DNA of 23,087 bases from Alphaproteobacteria bacterium (GTDB lineage Bacteria > Pseudomonadota > Alphaproteobacteria > Rhizobiales > Aestuariivirgaceae), in NCBI GenBank assembly GCA_026400595.1, contig JAPLOT010000245.1:1-23087 (forward strand), given 5' to 3'. Below, one piece after another: positions 8,453 to 18,408 of the stretch. Position numbers and translations under genes: made by a program. Below the pieces are notes generated by a model, which saw only the letters and a list, made by a program, of their open reading frames with translations, was not told the origin of the DNA and made no database searches. The number at the start of each line of letters is the position of its first letter. Positions within the stretch are counted from its first letter, which is position 1.

Positions 8453-8535
8453 GCCGCAAACCGCGTCAAGGAACGCGTGTGCGGACAATGCAATCCATGT
8501 CGAAATCTGGCTAGGGGCTGAGCTGTCATGGGAGC

Positions 8536-8570
8536 CATGTGGGGTCCACATGACGTCATCGCGACGTCAT
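8536..8570. promoter_or_regulatory. Palindrome and direct repeats upstream of the LysE-type gene
   Basis: CATGTGG-GGT-CCACATG (8536-8552) is a perfect inverted repeat. It is followed by GACGTCAT at 8552-8559 and again at 8563-8570, an 11-nt (one helical turn) direct repeat. They end 26 nt before the start at 8596. Possibly binding sites for a regulator of the exporter. Confidence 0.3.
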
Positions 8571-8595
8571 GTTTTGCATGTGCTAGGTTTAGGTC

Positions 8596-9192
8596 ATGTC
8601 TATTGACCTTTTGGTCGCGCTGATCGGTTTTGCCTTCGTCACGTCCGTGACGCCGGGGCCGAACAATCTCATGCTGCTGGCATCCGGCGTGAACTTCGGC
8701 TTTCGCCGAACCCTGCCGCACATGCTGGGCGTGGGATTCGGATTCATGTTCATGATTCTCGTGCTCGGCCTCGGGCTCAGCGCCGTCTTCGTGGCCTATC
8801 CCGTGACGCATGACGTGCTGCGCGTTGTCGGTGGCGCATACATGCTGTGGCTTGCCTGGAAGATTGCCAACGCGGGCGCCGTCGGTGATGGCGCGTCGTC
8901 TGGCACGCCGCTGACGTTCCTTCAGGCCGCGCTGTTCCAGTGGGTCAATCCAAAGGCCTGGGTCATGGGCATTGCCGCGATCGCCAGCTATACGGTGACC
9001 TCCGACTACTTCCTGTCTTTGGTGACCGTCTGCGTGGTCTTCGGCCTGGTGAACATCCCGTCGATCGGCATCTGGGTGGGCTTCGGCTCGGCCATGCGCA
9101 ACCTGCTCGCCAACCCGCGCTATCTGCGCGCCTTCAACATCACCATGGCGCTGTTGCTGGTCGCCTCGATGGCGCCGTTGCTGTGGAGGTAA
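8596..9192 (+). CDS. LysE/RhtB family exporter
   Basis: A 198-aa inner-membrane protein with about six hydrophobic segments and the family signature SVTPGPNNLMLLASGVNFGF near residues 16-35. The central part has FQWVNPKAWVMG, also typical. Members export amino acids such as lysine, arginine, homoserine or threonine, or related metabolites, by proton exchange; the substrate is not predictable here. The start at 8596 is followed at once by a membrane helix (SIDLLVALIGFAFV). The SD is poor (AGGTTTAGG). The upstream palindromes suggest specific regulation. It converges with the LysR gene, with 19 nt between stops and no clear terminator. Confidence 0.88.
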   Translation: MSIDLLVALIGFAFVTSVTPGPNNLMLLASGVNFGFRRTLPHMLGVGFGFMFMILVLGLGLSAVFVAYPVTHDVLRVVGGAYMLWLAWKIANAGAVGDGASSGTPLTFLQAALFQWVNPKAWVMGIAAIASYTVTSDYFLSLVTVCVVFGLVNIPSIGIWVGFGSAMRNLLANPRYLRAFNITMALLLVASMAPLLWR

Positions 9193-9211
9193 TCGGAGAC
9201 GATCGCCAGCC

Positions 9212-10099
9212 TCAGAAGCTCCACTCCTTGGCCTTGGCCACGATGAAGTCGCGGAAGGCCGTCACGCGCTTGGTATCCTTCAGCTCCTCGGGATAGACGA
9301 AGTAGGTGTCGAACTCCGGCGTCTCGACCGGCAGGTCCACCACCACCAGGCTCGAATCGGCGGCCACGATGTAATCGGCCAGCGAGGCGATGCCCATGCC
9401 GGCCTGCACGGCGCGACGCATGCCATAGGCATTGTTGACCCGCAGCGATACGGGACGCGGGTCGCCCTCGGGGCGGCCTACCTGTTCCAGCCAGTTGACG
9501 GTCGTCAGGTATGTCGGTGCCTGGCCGAAGGTGAGGATCTTGTGCTTGTCGAGGTCCTCGACCGACTTCGGCATGCCATGGGCCTTCACATAGTCTGTCG
9601 AAGCATAGAGGTGGTGATGCACCGTGAAGAGCTTGCGCTGGATGAGATCCGGCTGCGTCGGCCGCCGAAGGCGGATCGCCACATCGGCTTCGCGCATGGA
9701 AAGATCGAGTTCGCGGTCGTCGAGCAGCAGGATCACCTGGATGTCGGGATAGAGTTCGGTGAATTCGCGCAGCCGCGGCGTGAGCCAGACGGAGCCGAGG
9801 CCGACCGTTGTGGTAATGCGCAGCTCGCCCGATGGCTTTTCCTTCGAGTCCATCAGGCGCGTCTGGGCCGCGGTCAGCTTGGTGAAGACCTCATGCGCGG
9901 TGCGATAGAGCATTTCGCCCTGTTCGGTGAGAATCAGGCCGCGCGCATGGCGATGGAAAAGCGGAACGTTTAGCCCATCCTCGAGCGCACTGATCTGCCG
10001 GCTCACGGCCGACTGGGACAGGCCCAGCTCGTGGCCCGCATGGGTGAAGCTGCCGGCATCCGCAACCGCATGGAAGATGCGCAGCTTGTCCCAATCCAT
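9212..10099 (-). CDS. lsrB: LysR-type regulator, LsrB/VtlR-like
   Basis: A 295-aa regulator: winged HTH at residues 1-60 (MDWDKLRIFHAVADAGSFTH, then LSQSAVSRQISALE), linker helix, and a periplasmic-binding-like effector domain. Sequence and position directly after trxB match the rhizobial LsrB/VtlR group, which acts in redox and envelope stress and small-RNA control. The chosen ATG (10099) gives the family's usual MDWDKLR start 4 nt after the trxB stop; a second ATG at 10117 would overlap trxB by 14 nt. The encoded protein contains no cysteine, so a cysteine-based redox switch, as reported for Sinorhizobium LsrB, cannot operate. Probably cotranscribed with trxB. The symbol is tentative. Confidence 0.82.
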   Translation of the reverse strand: MDWDKLRIFHAVADAGSFTHAGHELGLSQSAVSRQISALEDGLNVPLFHRHARGLILTEQGEMLYRTAHEVFTKLTAAQTRLMDSKEKPSGELRITTTVGLGSVWLTPRLREFTELYPDIQVILLLDDRELDLSMREADVAIRLRRPTQPDLIQRKLFTVHHHLYASTDYVKAHGMPKSVEDLDKHKILTFGQAPTYLTTVNWLEQVGRPEGDPRPVSLRVNNAYGMRRAVQAGMGIASLADYIVAADSSLVVVDLPVETPEFDTYFVYPEELKDTKRVTAFRDFIVAKAKEWSF

Positions 10100-10103
10100 G
10101 ATG

Positions 10104-11066
10104 TTACTCAGCGGCATGCCGCACCTCGGCGCGCGTATGCAGCCAGCGCTCGGCTTCAAGGGCGGCCATGCAGCCCATGCCGGCCGCCGTCACGGCCTGG
10201 CGATAGACATCGTCGGTGACGTCGCCAGCGGCGAAGACTCCCTCGATGGCGGTTGCGGTTGAGCGTGGCTCGGTGATCAGGTAGCCGCCCTGCTTGAAGG
10301 GAAGCTGTCCGTCGAACAGTTCGGTTGCCGGCTTGTGGCCGATGGCGATGAAGATGCCGTCGACAGCCATGTCCTCGGTGGCGCCCGTCTTCACATTGCG
10401 CAGCCGCGCGTGAGTCACGCCCCTGGGATTGTCCGTACCCAGAACGTCATCCAGCGTGGTGTCCCACATGACCTTGATCTTTGGATGATTGAACAGGCGG
10501 TTCTGCAAGATGCGCTCGGCCTTGAACGCGTTGCGGCGATGAACCACGACAACTTCGCTGGCGAAATTCGTAAGGAACAGCGCCTCTTCAACTGCGGTGT
10601 TACCGCCGCCCACGACCAGCACCTTCTTGTTGCGATAGAAGAACCCATCGCAGGTGGCGCAGGCCGAAACGCCGAAGCCGCGGAAGGCCTGCTCGGAGGG
10701 CAAGTCCAGCCACTTGGCCTGGGCGCCCGTGCAGATGATCAGCGCGTCGCAGGTGTACTCCTGGCCGGAATCGCCCTTCAGCCAGATCGGCCGGGACTTG
10801 AGATTGACTTCGGTGATGGTGTCGGAGACGACTTCAGTGCCGACATGCTCGGCCTGGGCCTTCATCTGTTCCATGAGCCAGGGGCCCTGGATCACATCGG
10901 CAAAGCCCGGGTAGTTCTCGACGTCGGTGGTAATGGTCAGCTGGCCGCCCGGCTGGATGCCCTGGACGAGCAGGGGCTTCAGCATTGCGCGCGCGGCATA
11001 GATCGCAGCGGTATAACCCGCAGGCCCCGATCCGAGGATCAGGACACGGGCGTGACGGACGTTCAT
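10104..11066 (-). CDS. trxB: Thioredoxin reductase
   Basis: Low-molecular-weight NADPH-thioredoxin reductase, 320 aa, cytoplasmic. It has an FAD Rossmann motif GSGPAG (12-17), the redox pair C136-A-T-C139 in SACATCDGF, an NADPH motif VVGGGNTAVEEALF, and the C-terminal FAD motif GVFAAGDVTDDVYRQAVTAA. The open frame extends to 11102, but MNVRHARVLILG at 11066 is the family start and has GGGAG upstream. It reduces thioredoxin for ribonucleotide reductase, peroxidases and methionine sulfoxide reductases. It is divergent from the Lrp/AsnC gene, and the downstream LysR gene starts 4 nt after the stop. Confidence 0.96.
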   Translation of the reverse strand: MNVRHARVLILGSGPAGYTAAIYAARAMLKPLLVQGIQPGGQLTITTDVENYPGFADVIQGPWLMEQMKAQAEHVGTEVVSDTITEVNLKSRPIWLKGDSGQEYTCDALIICTGAQAKWLDLPSEQAFRGFGVSACATCDGFFYRNKKVLVVGGGNTAVEEALFLTNFASEVVVVHRRNAFKAERILQNRLFNHPKIKVMWDTTLDDVLGTDNPRGVTHARLRNVKTGATEDMAVDGIFIAIGHKPATELFDGQLPFKQGGYLITEPRSTATAIEGVFAAGDVTDDVYRQAVTAAGMGCMAALEAERWLHTRAEVRHAAE

Positions 11067-11097
11067 CGGACGGACTCCCGGGTCGCTATGAGAAAAC

Positions 11098-11126
11098 AGC
11101 ATAGCTCATATGGGGCTTGGGGCAAG
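11098..11126 (-). promoter_or_regulatory. Candidate trxB promoter
   Basis: On the minus strand CTTGCC (11126-11121), 17-nt spacer, TATGCT (11103-11098). Good fit to the sigma70-type consensus and about 32 nt before the trxB start. It overlaps an inverted repeat GGGCTT...AAGCCC that could be a regulator site in the trxB/Lrp divergent region. Confidence 0.45.
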
Positions 11127-11214
11127 CCCACTACAAGCCCTTGTGAACAGACCGCTTCCGGACGGGCACGATGCCGGGGTCGCGCCGGGCTGGCGGACTT
11201 GCTATGGCTCGCCC

Positions 11215-11688
11215 ATGAGTCTCCCATTCCAGCTCGATGCCACCGACTGGCGGATCCTGCGCGAGCTGCAGCGCGACGGACGGATCACCAACGTGGAGCT
11301 GGCGCAGCGCGTCGGACTTTCGCCGCCGCCCTGCCTCCGGCGCCTCCAGGCATTGGAAAAGTCCGGTGCCATCGCCGGTTATCGCGCGGTGCTGAACGGC
11401 CCGCTGCTGGGTTACGGGGTGCAGCTCTTCGCCATGGTGGGGCTCAAGAGCCAGGCGGATGCCGAACTCAAGGCCTTCGAGGCGCGGATCGCCGGCTGGC
11501 CGCTGGTGCGCGAGGCCTATGCCATTTCGGGCGAGGCGGATTTCCTTCTGAAGCTTGTGGGGTCGGACCTTGCCGCCCTGCAGGACTTCATCATCCGCGA
11601 CCTCACCGCCGCCGCCAATGTCGAGAACGTGCGGACGACCCTGATCATGCGCGTGTCCAAGTACCAGCCGGGGATACCCATTCCATGA
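11215..11688 (+). CDS. Lrp/AsnC family transcriptional regulator
   Basis: A 157-aa regulator with an N-terminal HTH (residues about 8-60, LDATDWRILRELQRDGRITN, then VELAQRVGLSPPPCLRRLQALE) and a C-terminal RAM ligand-binding domain (VREAYAISGEADFLLKLVGS). Members sense amino acids or small carboxylates and assemble as octamers. The ATG at 11215 gives the standard length; the longer frame upstream is untranslated leader. The Lrp-trxB-LysR order is common in Hyphomicrobiales. Its stop overlaps the transporter start as ATGA, so the pair is translationally coupled and the regulator may respond to what the transporter carries. Confidence 0.9.
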   Translation: MSLPFQLDATDWRILRELQRDGRITNVELAQRVGLSPPPCLRRLQALEKSGAIAGYRAVLNGPLLGYGVQLFAMVGLKSQADAELKAFEARIAGWPLVREAYAISGEADFLLKLVGSDLAALQDFIIRDLTAAANVENVRTTLIMRVSKYQPGIPIP

Positions 11689-12860
11689 GCACCGACGCCA
11701 GGGGCTGGTTCGGCCTCATCTCGGCGGCCACCACGGCGGTGGTCATCGGCTTTGCCTCCACCATCCTGGTCATCATGGAGGCAGCCCGTGCCGTGGGTGC
11801 CACGCCGGCGCAGCAGGCCTCGTGGGCCGCTGCCCTTTGTCTCGGCATGGCGGTCACGTCCTTCTATCTCTCCTGGCGCTACCGCATGCCCATCATCACG
11901 GCCTGGTCCACGCCGGGGGCCGCGGTCATCGCCACCAGCGCGGCGGGCGTTACCTATCAGAACGCGCTGGGCGCCTTCCTGGTTGCCGGGCTGCTGATGG
12001 TGGTGGCGGGCCTCATCAAGCCGCTGGAAAAGGCGATCGAGAAGATCCCTGCGCCGGTCGCCGCGGCGATGCTGGCCGGCGTGCTGCTGCGCTATACGCT
12101 GGGCGTTCCCGCGGCGGCGGTCTCGGCGCCCATGTTCGTTCTGCCGCTGGTCGCCGTATTCTTCAGCCTACGGATCATTGCGCCGCTCTATGCGGTGCCG
12201 GTGGTGGTGGCGCTGGGCGTCGCCATGGCTGCGCTCGGCGGCGGCTTTGCCGATGACTGCTGCCACTTCGGGCTCACGGCGCTGGTCTGGACCACGCCGG
12301 GATTCGACTGGCAGACGATCCTCTCCATCGGCGTGCCGCTCTTTCTCGTCACCATGGCCTCGCAGAATCTGCCGGGTTTTGCGGTGCTGCGGGCCAGCGG
12401 CTACCAGCCGCCGGTGCAGCAGGCGCTGGTGGTGACGGGTGCCGCCTCCGCGGCGCTAGCGCCCTTCGGCAGCCATGCCATCAACATGGCGGCAATCACG
12501 GCCTCCATCGTCACGGGCCCCGACTGTCACAAGGACCCTGACAAACGCTGGCTCATGGCCTGGCCCTATCTCGTCCTCTACGGCGCCATCGGCCTGATGG
12601 CGGCGAGCTTTGTCGAGGTTCTGGGCGCGCTGCCCAAGGATCTGATCACGGCGATCGCTGGCCTTGCGCTCTTTTCCCCTTTGATGGGCGGCCTCGCCAC
12701 CATGCTGAAGGAGCCGCGCGACATCGAATCTGCACTGGTAACCTTCCTGGTCACCGCGTCCGGCATCAGCCTGCTCGGAGTCGGCTCCGCCTTCTGGGGG
12801 CTTGTGGCGGGCCTGGTCCTCTTCGCCGCGCGGCATTTGCGCGAGATGGGACGAGGGTAG
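11685..12860 (+). CDS. BenE-type benzoate/H+ symporter family transporter
   Basis: A 391-aa inner-membrane protein with about 10-12 hydrophobic segments, matching the BenE family of the APC/NCS2-like fold. Signature stretches include MPIITAWSTPGAAVIATS early and LVTMASQNLPGFAVLRASGY and PFGSHAINMAAITASI in the second half. Characterised members import benzoate, but most genomic copies are of unverified substrate. The start overlaps the Lrp stop by 4 nt (ATGA at 11685-11688), so translation is probably by re-initiation. The open frame runs far upstream antisense to trxB, which is an artefact of GC bias. The FAD monooxygenase at the window start might handle aromatics, but it is 10 kb away, so no pathway link is claimed. 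Confidence 0.87.
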   Translation: MSTDARGWFGLISAATTAVVIGFASTILVIMEAARAVGATPAQQASWAAALCLGMAVTSFYLSWRYRMPIITAWSTPGAAVIATSAAGVTYQNALGAFLVAGLLMVVAGLIKPLEKAIEKIPAPVAAAMLAGVLLRYTLGVPAAAVSAPMFVLPLVAVFFSLRIIAPLYAVPVVVALGVAMAALGGGFADDCCHFGLTALVWTTPGFDWQTILSIGVPLFLVTMASQNLPGFAVLRASGYQPPVQQALVVTGAASAALAPFGSHAINMAAITASIVTGPDCHKDPDKRWLMAWPYLVLYGAIGLMAASFVEVLGALPKDLITAIAGLALFSPLMGGLATMLKEPRDIESALVTFLVTASGISLLGVGSAFWGLVAGLVLFAARHLREMGRG

Positions 12861-12936
12861 GGGCCGCCAGCTTCGCCCGGGAGTTTCCGGCCGGACAAGC
12901 GGCAATCCGGAGGCTGCGTGGTTGCGTTTCATCTCC

Positions 12937-13491
12937 ATGCGCCTCATTGTCTTCATCCTCTGCCTGATCCTCTTTGCGAGCAACCCCATGACCGCCTCGG
13001 CCAAGACCGCCTATGACTTCACCTTCACCGGCATCGACGGAAAGCCGCTGCCGCTGGCAAAGTTCAAGGGTAAGGTGCTGCTCGTCGTGAACACCGCCTC
13101 GGAATGCGGTTTCACGCCCCAGTATGAAGGGCTCGAAGAACTGTGGAAGGCTTATGGGGAAAAGGGTCTCATCATCGTCGGCGTGCCATCCAACGACTTC
13201 GGCGGGCAGGAGCCGGGCTCATCCGAGGAGATCGCGACCTTCTGCAAGATCAACTACGGTGTGACCTTCCCGCTGGCCGACAAGACGGTGGTCAAGGGCG
13301 ATGCGGCCCATCCCTTCTACCAATGGGCGGGCGAGCAGGCAGGCCTGATGGGCCGCCCCAAGTGGAACTTCCACAAATACCTTATCGGTCGCGATGGCCG
13401 GTTCGTCGACTGGTTCTCGACCCAGACGAAGCCCACCGGACCGAAGATCAAGGCCGCGGTCGAAGCGGCCCTCAGTTCCACTTCACCTTGA
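12937..13491 (+). CDS. Glutathione peroxidase-family thiol peroxidase, probably exported
   Basis: A 184-aa protein with the GPx/thioredoxin fold preceded by an N-terminal signal (MRLIVFILCLILFASNPMTA, cleavage near ASA-KT), so likely periplasmic. The peroxidatic Cys is C57 in NTASECGFTPQYEGLEEL. The Trp-Asn pair of the active site is in KWNFHKYLIG. The motif usually written NQFGxQEPG reads SNDFGGQEPG, with Asp where the tetrad Gln is expected; I believe this is common in alphaproteobacterial homologues. Start choice is open: the ATG at 12937 has no SD, while an in-frame TTG at 12922 has GGAGG (12909-12913) at ideal spacing and would add five residues. The 3' end overlaps greA by 20 nt in convergent orientation. 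Confidence 0.88.
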   Translation: MRLIVFILCLILFASNPMTASAKTAYDFTFTGIDGKPLPLAKFKGKVLLVVNTASECGFTPQYEGLEELWKAYGEKGLIIVGVPSNDFGGQEPGSSEEIATFCKINYGVTFPLADKTVVKGDAAHPFYQWAGEQAGLMGRPKWNFHKYLIGRDGRFVDWFSTQTKPTGPKIKAAVEAALSSTSP

Positions 13492-13945
13492 GGATCTCGT
13501 AGGACTTGCCGCCACCGGGAGTGGCCACTTCAACCGAGTCTCCAACCGACTTGCCGATGATGGCGCGGGCGATCGGCGAGGTGACCGAGATCTTGCCCTT
13601 CTTCACGTCGGCTTCGAACTCGCCCACGATCTGATAGGTCGACTCCTCATCGGATTCCTCGTCGACCAGCGTCACCCTGGCGCCGAACATCACGGTCTTG
13701 CCCGAAAGCTTGGAGATGTCGATCACGTCGGCGCGGCTGATCTTGTCCTCGAGTTCCGCCACGCGGGCCTCGGTCCAGCCCTGCTGCTCCTTGGCGGCGT
13801 GATACTCGGCATTTTCCGAGAGATCGCCATGGGAGCGGGCCTCCTCGATTGCCTTGATGATGCGCGGGCGCTCCACCGACTTGAGGTGCTTGATCTCATC
13901 CATCATGGCGGCATGTCCTTCCGCCGTCATGGGTACTTTTTCCAT
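13472..13945 (-). CDS. greA: Transcription elongation factor GreA
   Basis: A 157-aa protein that binds the RNA polymerase secondary channel and rescues backtracked complexes by stimulating transcript cleavage. The N-terminal coiled coil carries the tip residues in ARSHGDLSENAEYHAAKEQQ (acidic D and E pair). The C-terminal FKBP-like domain has VTSPIARAIIGKSVGDSVEV. The frame extends upstream to 14044, but the MEKVPMTAEG start at 13945 with GACGAGAA before it gives the family length. It lies 188 nt downstream of carB on the same strand, a common order in Hyphomicrobiales. Its 3' end overlaps that of the glutathione peroxidase gene. Confidence 0.96.
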   Translation of the reverse strand: MEKVPMTAEGHAAMMDEIKHLKSVERPRIIKAIEEARSHGDLSENAEYHAAKEQQGWTEARVAELEDKISRADVIDISKLSGKTVMFGARVTLVDEESDEESTYQIVGEFEADVKKGKISVTSPIARAIIGKSVGDSVEVATPGGGKSYEILKVKWN

Positions 13946-14023
13946 GGTTCTCGTCCAGTCTTTGTCAGTTCGAGGCTTCCCGTCCGGAACTTCCCGCACG
14001 GTCCGCCGCCCAGTATCACGTGG

Positions 14024-14048
14024 AAAAACGACACCCGGCCTCACGGGT
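14024..14048 (-). terminator. Weak candidate terminator between carB and greA
   Basis: On the minus strand ACCCG (14048-14044), short loop, CGGGT (14037-14033), GTCG, then TTTTT (14028-14024). The stem is only 5 bp and the T-run is offset by 4 nt, so read-through from carB into greA remains likely. Confidence 0.3.
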
Positions 14049-14133
14049 TAACGTGGAGGTCCGGGCGTCAGATAACATGACGCAGTTCGCCGCGAATTTC
14101 AAGGGCACGCTGAAAAATAACGCAACGGCAATT

Positions 14134-17517
<3,384 letters not shown>

Positions 17518-17520
17518 GTG

Positions 17521-17544
17521 GGGAAACCCGTATTTCGGGTTCCC
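17521..17544 (-). promoter_or_regulatory. Hairpin immediately before the carB start codon
   Basis: On the minus strand GGGAACCCG (17544-17536) pairs with CGGGTTTCCC (17530-17521) with one bulged base and a 5-nt loop, ending 3 nt before the carB ATG. The only SD-like GGGAA is inside the 5' arm. It could modulate translation of carB or end upstream transcripts, though there is no U-tract. Confidence 0.4.
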
Positions 17545-17571
17545 TACACAATGCAGCCCGGGATTCCAAGC

Positions 17572-17907
17572 CTAATCGGCCACCTGTTGAAGAGTGGCGA
17601 GGTCGTCCTTCACGCTCTGGCACTTGATCTGCCTGAAGGCTGTGCAGCTGGACCCTTCGCAGAGTTCGCCGCTGCCCATGGCCATGGCCATCGGGGTCTG
17701 CTCGCGCTGGAACAGCACGGCCTGATCATAGCCATGCGACTTGCAGAAGGCGTCTGCCGCCGGCTTGCCGCAGCCTTCGCTGGCGGAAAGGCAGGCGGCC
17801 AGCCGGTTGCCGTTCCAGGCGGGCGAAAAGAAGTTGCGCACCGAGGCCTCTGCAGCGGCGGTCGACAGGAGGATGATGACGGCAGATGCGGCGAACGTGC
17901 GGATCAT
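17572..17907 (-). CDS. Exported six-cysteine protein of unknown function
   Basis: A 111-aa protein with an N-terminal Sec signal (MIRTFAASAVIILLSTAAAE, cleavage near AEA-SV). The mature part has six cysteines at 39, 46, 55, 83, 88 and 96, in LAACLSASEGCGKPAADAFC and ELCEGSSCTAFRQIKC, enough for three disulfides in the periplasm. It also contains a hydrophobic VLFQREQ strand. I do not recognise a named family but have the impression of similar hypothetical proteins in Hyphomicrobiales. The ATG at 17907 has AAGGA at good distance; an ATG 9 nt upstream (17916) is less well placed. It follows the peptide array on the same strand and may be reached by read-through from peptide A. It lacks the TVIEKN motif, so it is not a fifth array member. 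Confidence 0.7.
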   Translation of the reverse strand: MIRTFAASAVIILLSTAAAEASVRNFFSPAWNGNRLAACLSASEGCGKPAADAFCKSHGYDQAVLFQREQTPMAMAMGSGELCEGSSCTAFRQIKCQSVKDDLATLQQVAD

Positions 17908-17935
17908 GGCGGGCATCCTTGGGTTGGAGGGGACG

Positions 17936-17978
17936 GGCGGAGCGGTTCGAGAGGGGGCTGTTTGTGAACCGCTCCGCC
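17936..17978 (-). terminator. Long GC-rich hairpin after peptide A
   Basis: GGCGGAGCGGTTC and GAACCGCTCCGCC form a perfect 13-bp stem (17936-17948 with 17966-17978) around a 17-nt loop that reads ACAAACAGCCCCCTCTC on the minus strand. No U-tract follows, so it may be an RNA structural element or mRNA 3'-end stabiliser rather than a simple terminator. The C-rich loop recalls the hairpins after peptides B-D. Confidence 0.5.
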
Positions 17979-18016
17979 GTTTCCCCAGACCCCTTGCGGG
18001 GCCGGAGGAATGAAAC

Positions 18017-18217
18017 TCAGACGTCGATGCAGCGGTTGAGGCTGCAGGGATCGAGTTTTGCTGCAGCGGGCTTCGGCCACGCCGCATTCTTCTCGATCAC
18101 CGTGATGTTGGTGTTCTGGGGCGCCACGATGGTGGCGGCCTTGTCGTTGCTGCCGGCAAAGGCGCCTGCCGACAGGAACATGATGGTCAGTCCGGCGGTT
18201 GCGATCAGGGTCTTCAT
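18017..18217 (-). CDS. Small exported peptide, TVIEKN family, copy A
   Basis: A 66-aa precursor with a signal peptide (MKTLIATAGLTIMFLSAGAF, cleavage after AFA). The mature part has NTNITVIEKNAAWPKP and ends in a C-x4-C pair (PCSLNRC). It shares the N-[VI]-TVIEKN-xx-[FW]-P core and the tail cysteines with copies C and D, but its signal sequence is unrelated to theirs, so it is the most diverged copy. The start has AAGAGA upstream. No function is known. The exported status and cysteine pair suggest an oxidised or metal-binding periplasmic peptide, which is inference. It shares an upstream 31-nt block with copy D. Confidence 0.72.
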   Translation of the reverse strand: MKTLIATAGLTIMFLSAGAFAGSNDKAATIVAPQNTNITVIEKNAAWPKPAAAKLDPCSLNRCIDV

Positions 18218-18274
18218 GGCGGTCTCTTCTTCGGTCCTAGGCGGCGTTGTGCTGAACTTGGCAGATGGCGGTGG

Positions 18275-18312
18275 AACTCTTGCTGAATGACACGTTCATC
18301 TGGCGTTTATCT
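18275..18312 (-). promoter_or_regulatory. Upstream block of peptide A, EcfG-like promoter
   Basis: On the minus strand TGAAC (18298-18294), 16 nt, GTT (18277-18275). This is one mismatch from the alphaproteobacterial general-stress consensus GGAAC-N16/17-GTT. The plus-strand block 18282-18312 is identical at 24 of 31 positions to 19549-19579 upstream of peptide D, including GCTGAATG, CGTTCATC and GTTTATCT at identical spacing. Confidence 0.4.
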
Positions 18313-18332
18313 TCGGGTGGGGGAGGAAGGGT

Positions 18333-18355
18333 GGGCCCCGGAAAATCCGGGGCCC
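18333..18355 (-). terminator. Hairpin ending the peptide B transcript
   Basis: GGGCCCCGG (18333-18341), loop AAAAT, CCGGGGCCC (18347-18355): a perfect 9-bp stem identical to the terminator hairpin after peptide C, but followed on the minus strand by ACCCTTCC instead of a T-run. It is perhaps a weakened terminator after duplication. Confidence 0.5.
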
Positions 18356-18362
18356 GAAGCTT

Positions 18363-18398
18363 GGGCGGCGTGTGGTTTGCAGGGGATGGGGGCCGCCC
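18363..18398 (-). ncRNA. C-rich-loop hairpin in the 3' UTR of peptide B
   Basis: On the minus strand GGGCGGC (18398-18392), loop CCCCATCCCCTGCAAACC plus ACAC, GCCGCCC (18369-18363). It starts about 10 nt after the stop codon and precedes the second hairpin. The loop is conserved with copies C and D. It could be part of a 3'-derived small RNA. Confidence 0.55.
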
Positions 18399-18408
18399 GG
18401 GAGATTGG

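Noticed and set aside
10335..11684. Upstream part of an 841-codon open frame that continues into the BenE gene
   Set aside because: It is antisense to trxB and out of phase with the Lrp gene; no SD or family resemblance. The frame is open only because of high GC and codon bias.
17572..17907. Six-cysteine protein as a fifth TVIEKN family member
   Set aside because: Only the first residues (MIR) resemble the array peptides; the core motif and C-x4-C layout are absent, and its cysteine pattern is different.
18282..18298. TGAATG-N3-CGTTCA as an SOS (LexA) box before peptides A and D
   Set aside because: It lacks the spaced GAAC/GTTC pair with 7-nt gap typical of alphaproteobacterial LexA sites; the EcfG-like promoter reading explains the conservation better.
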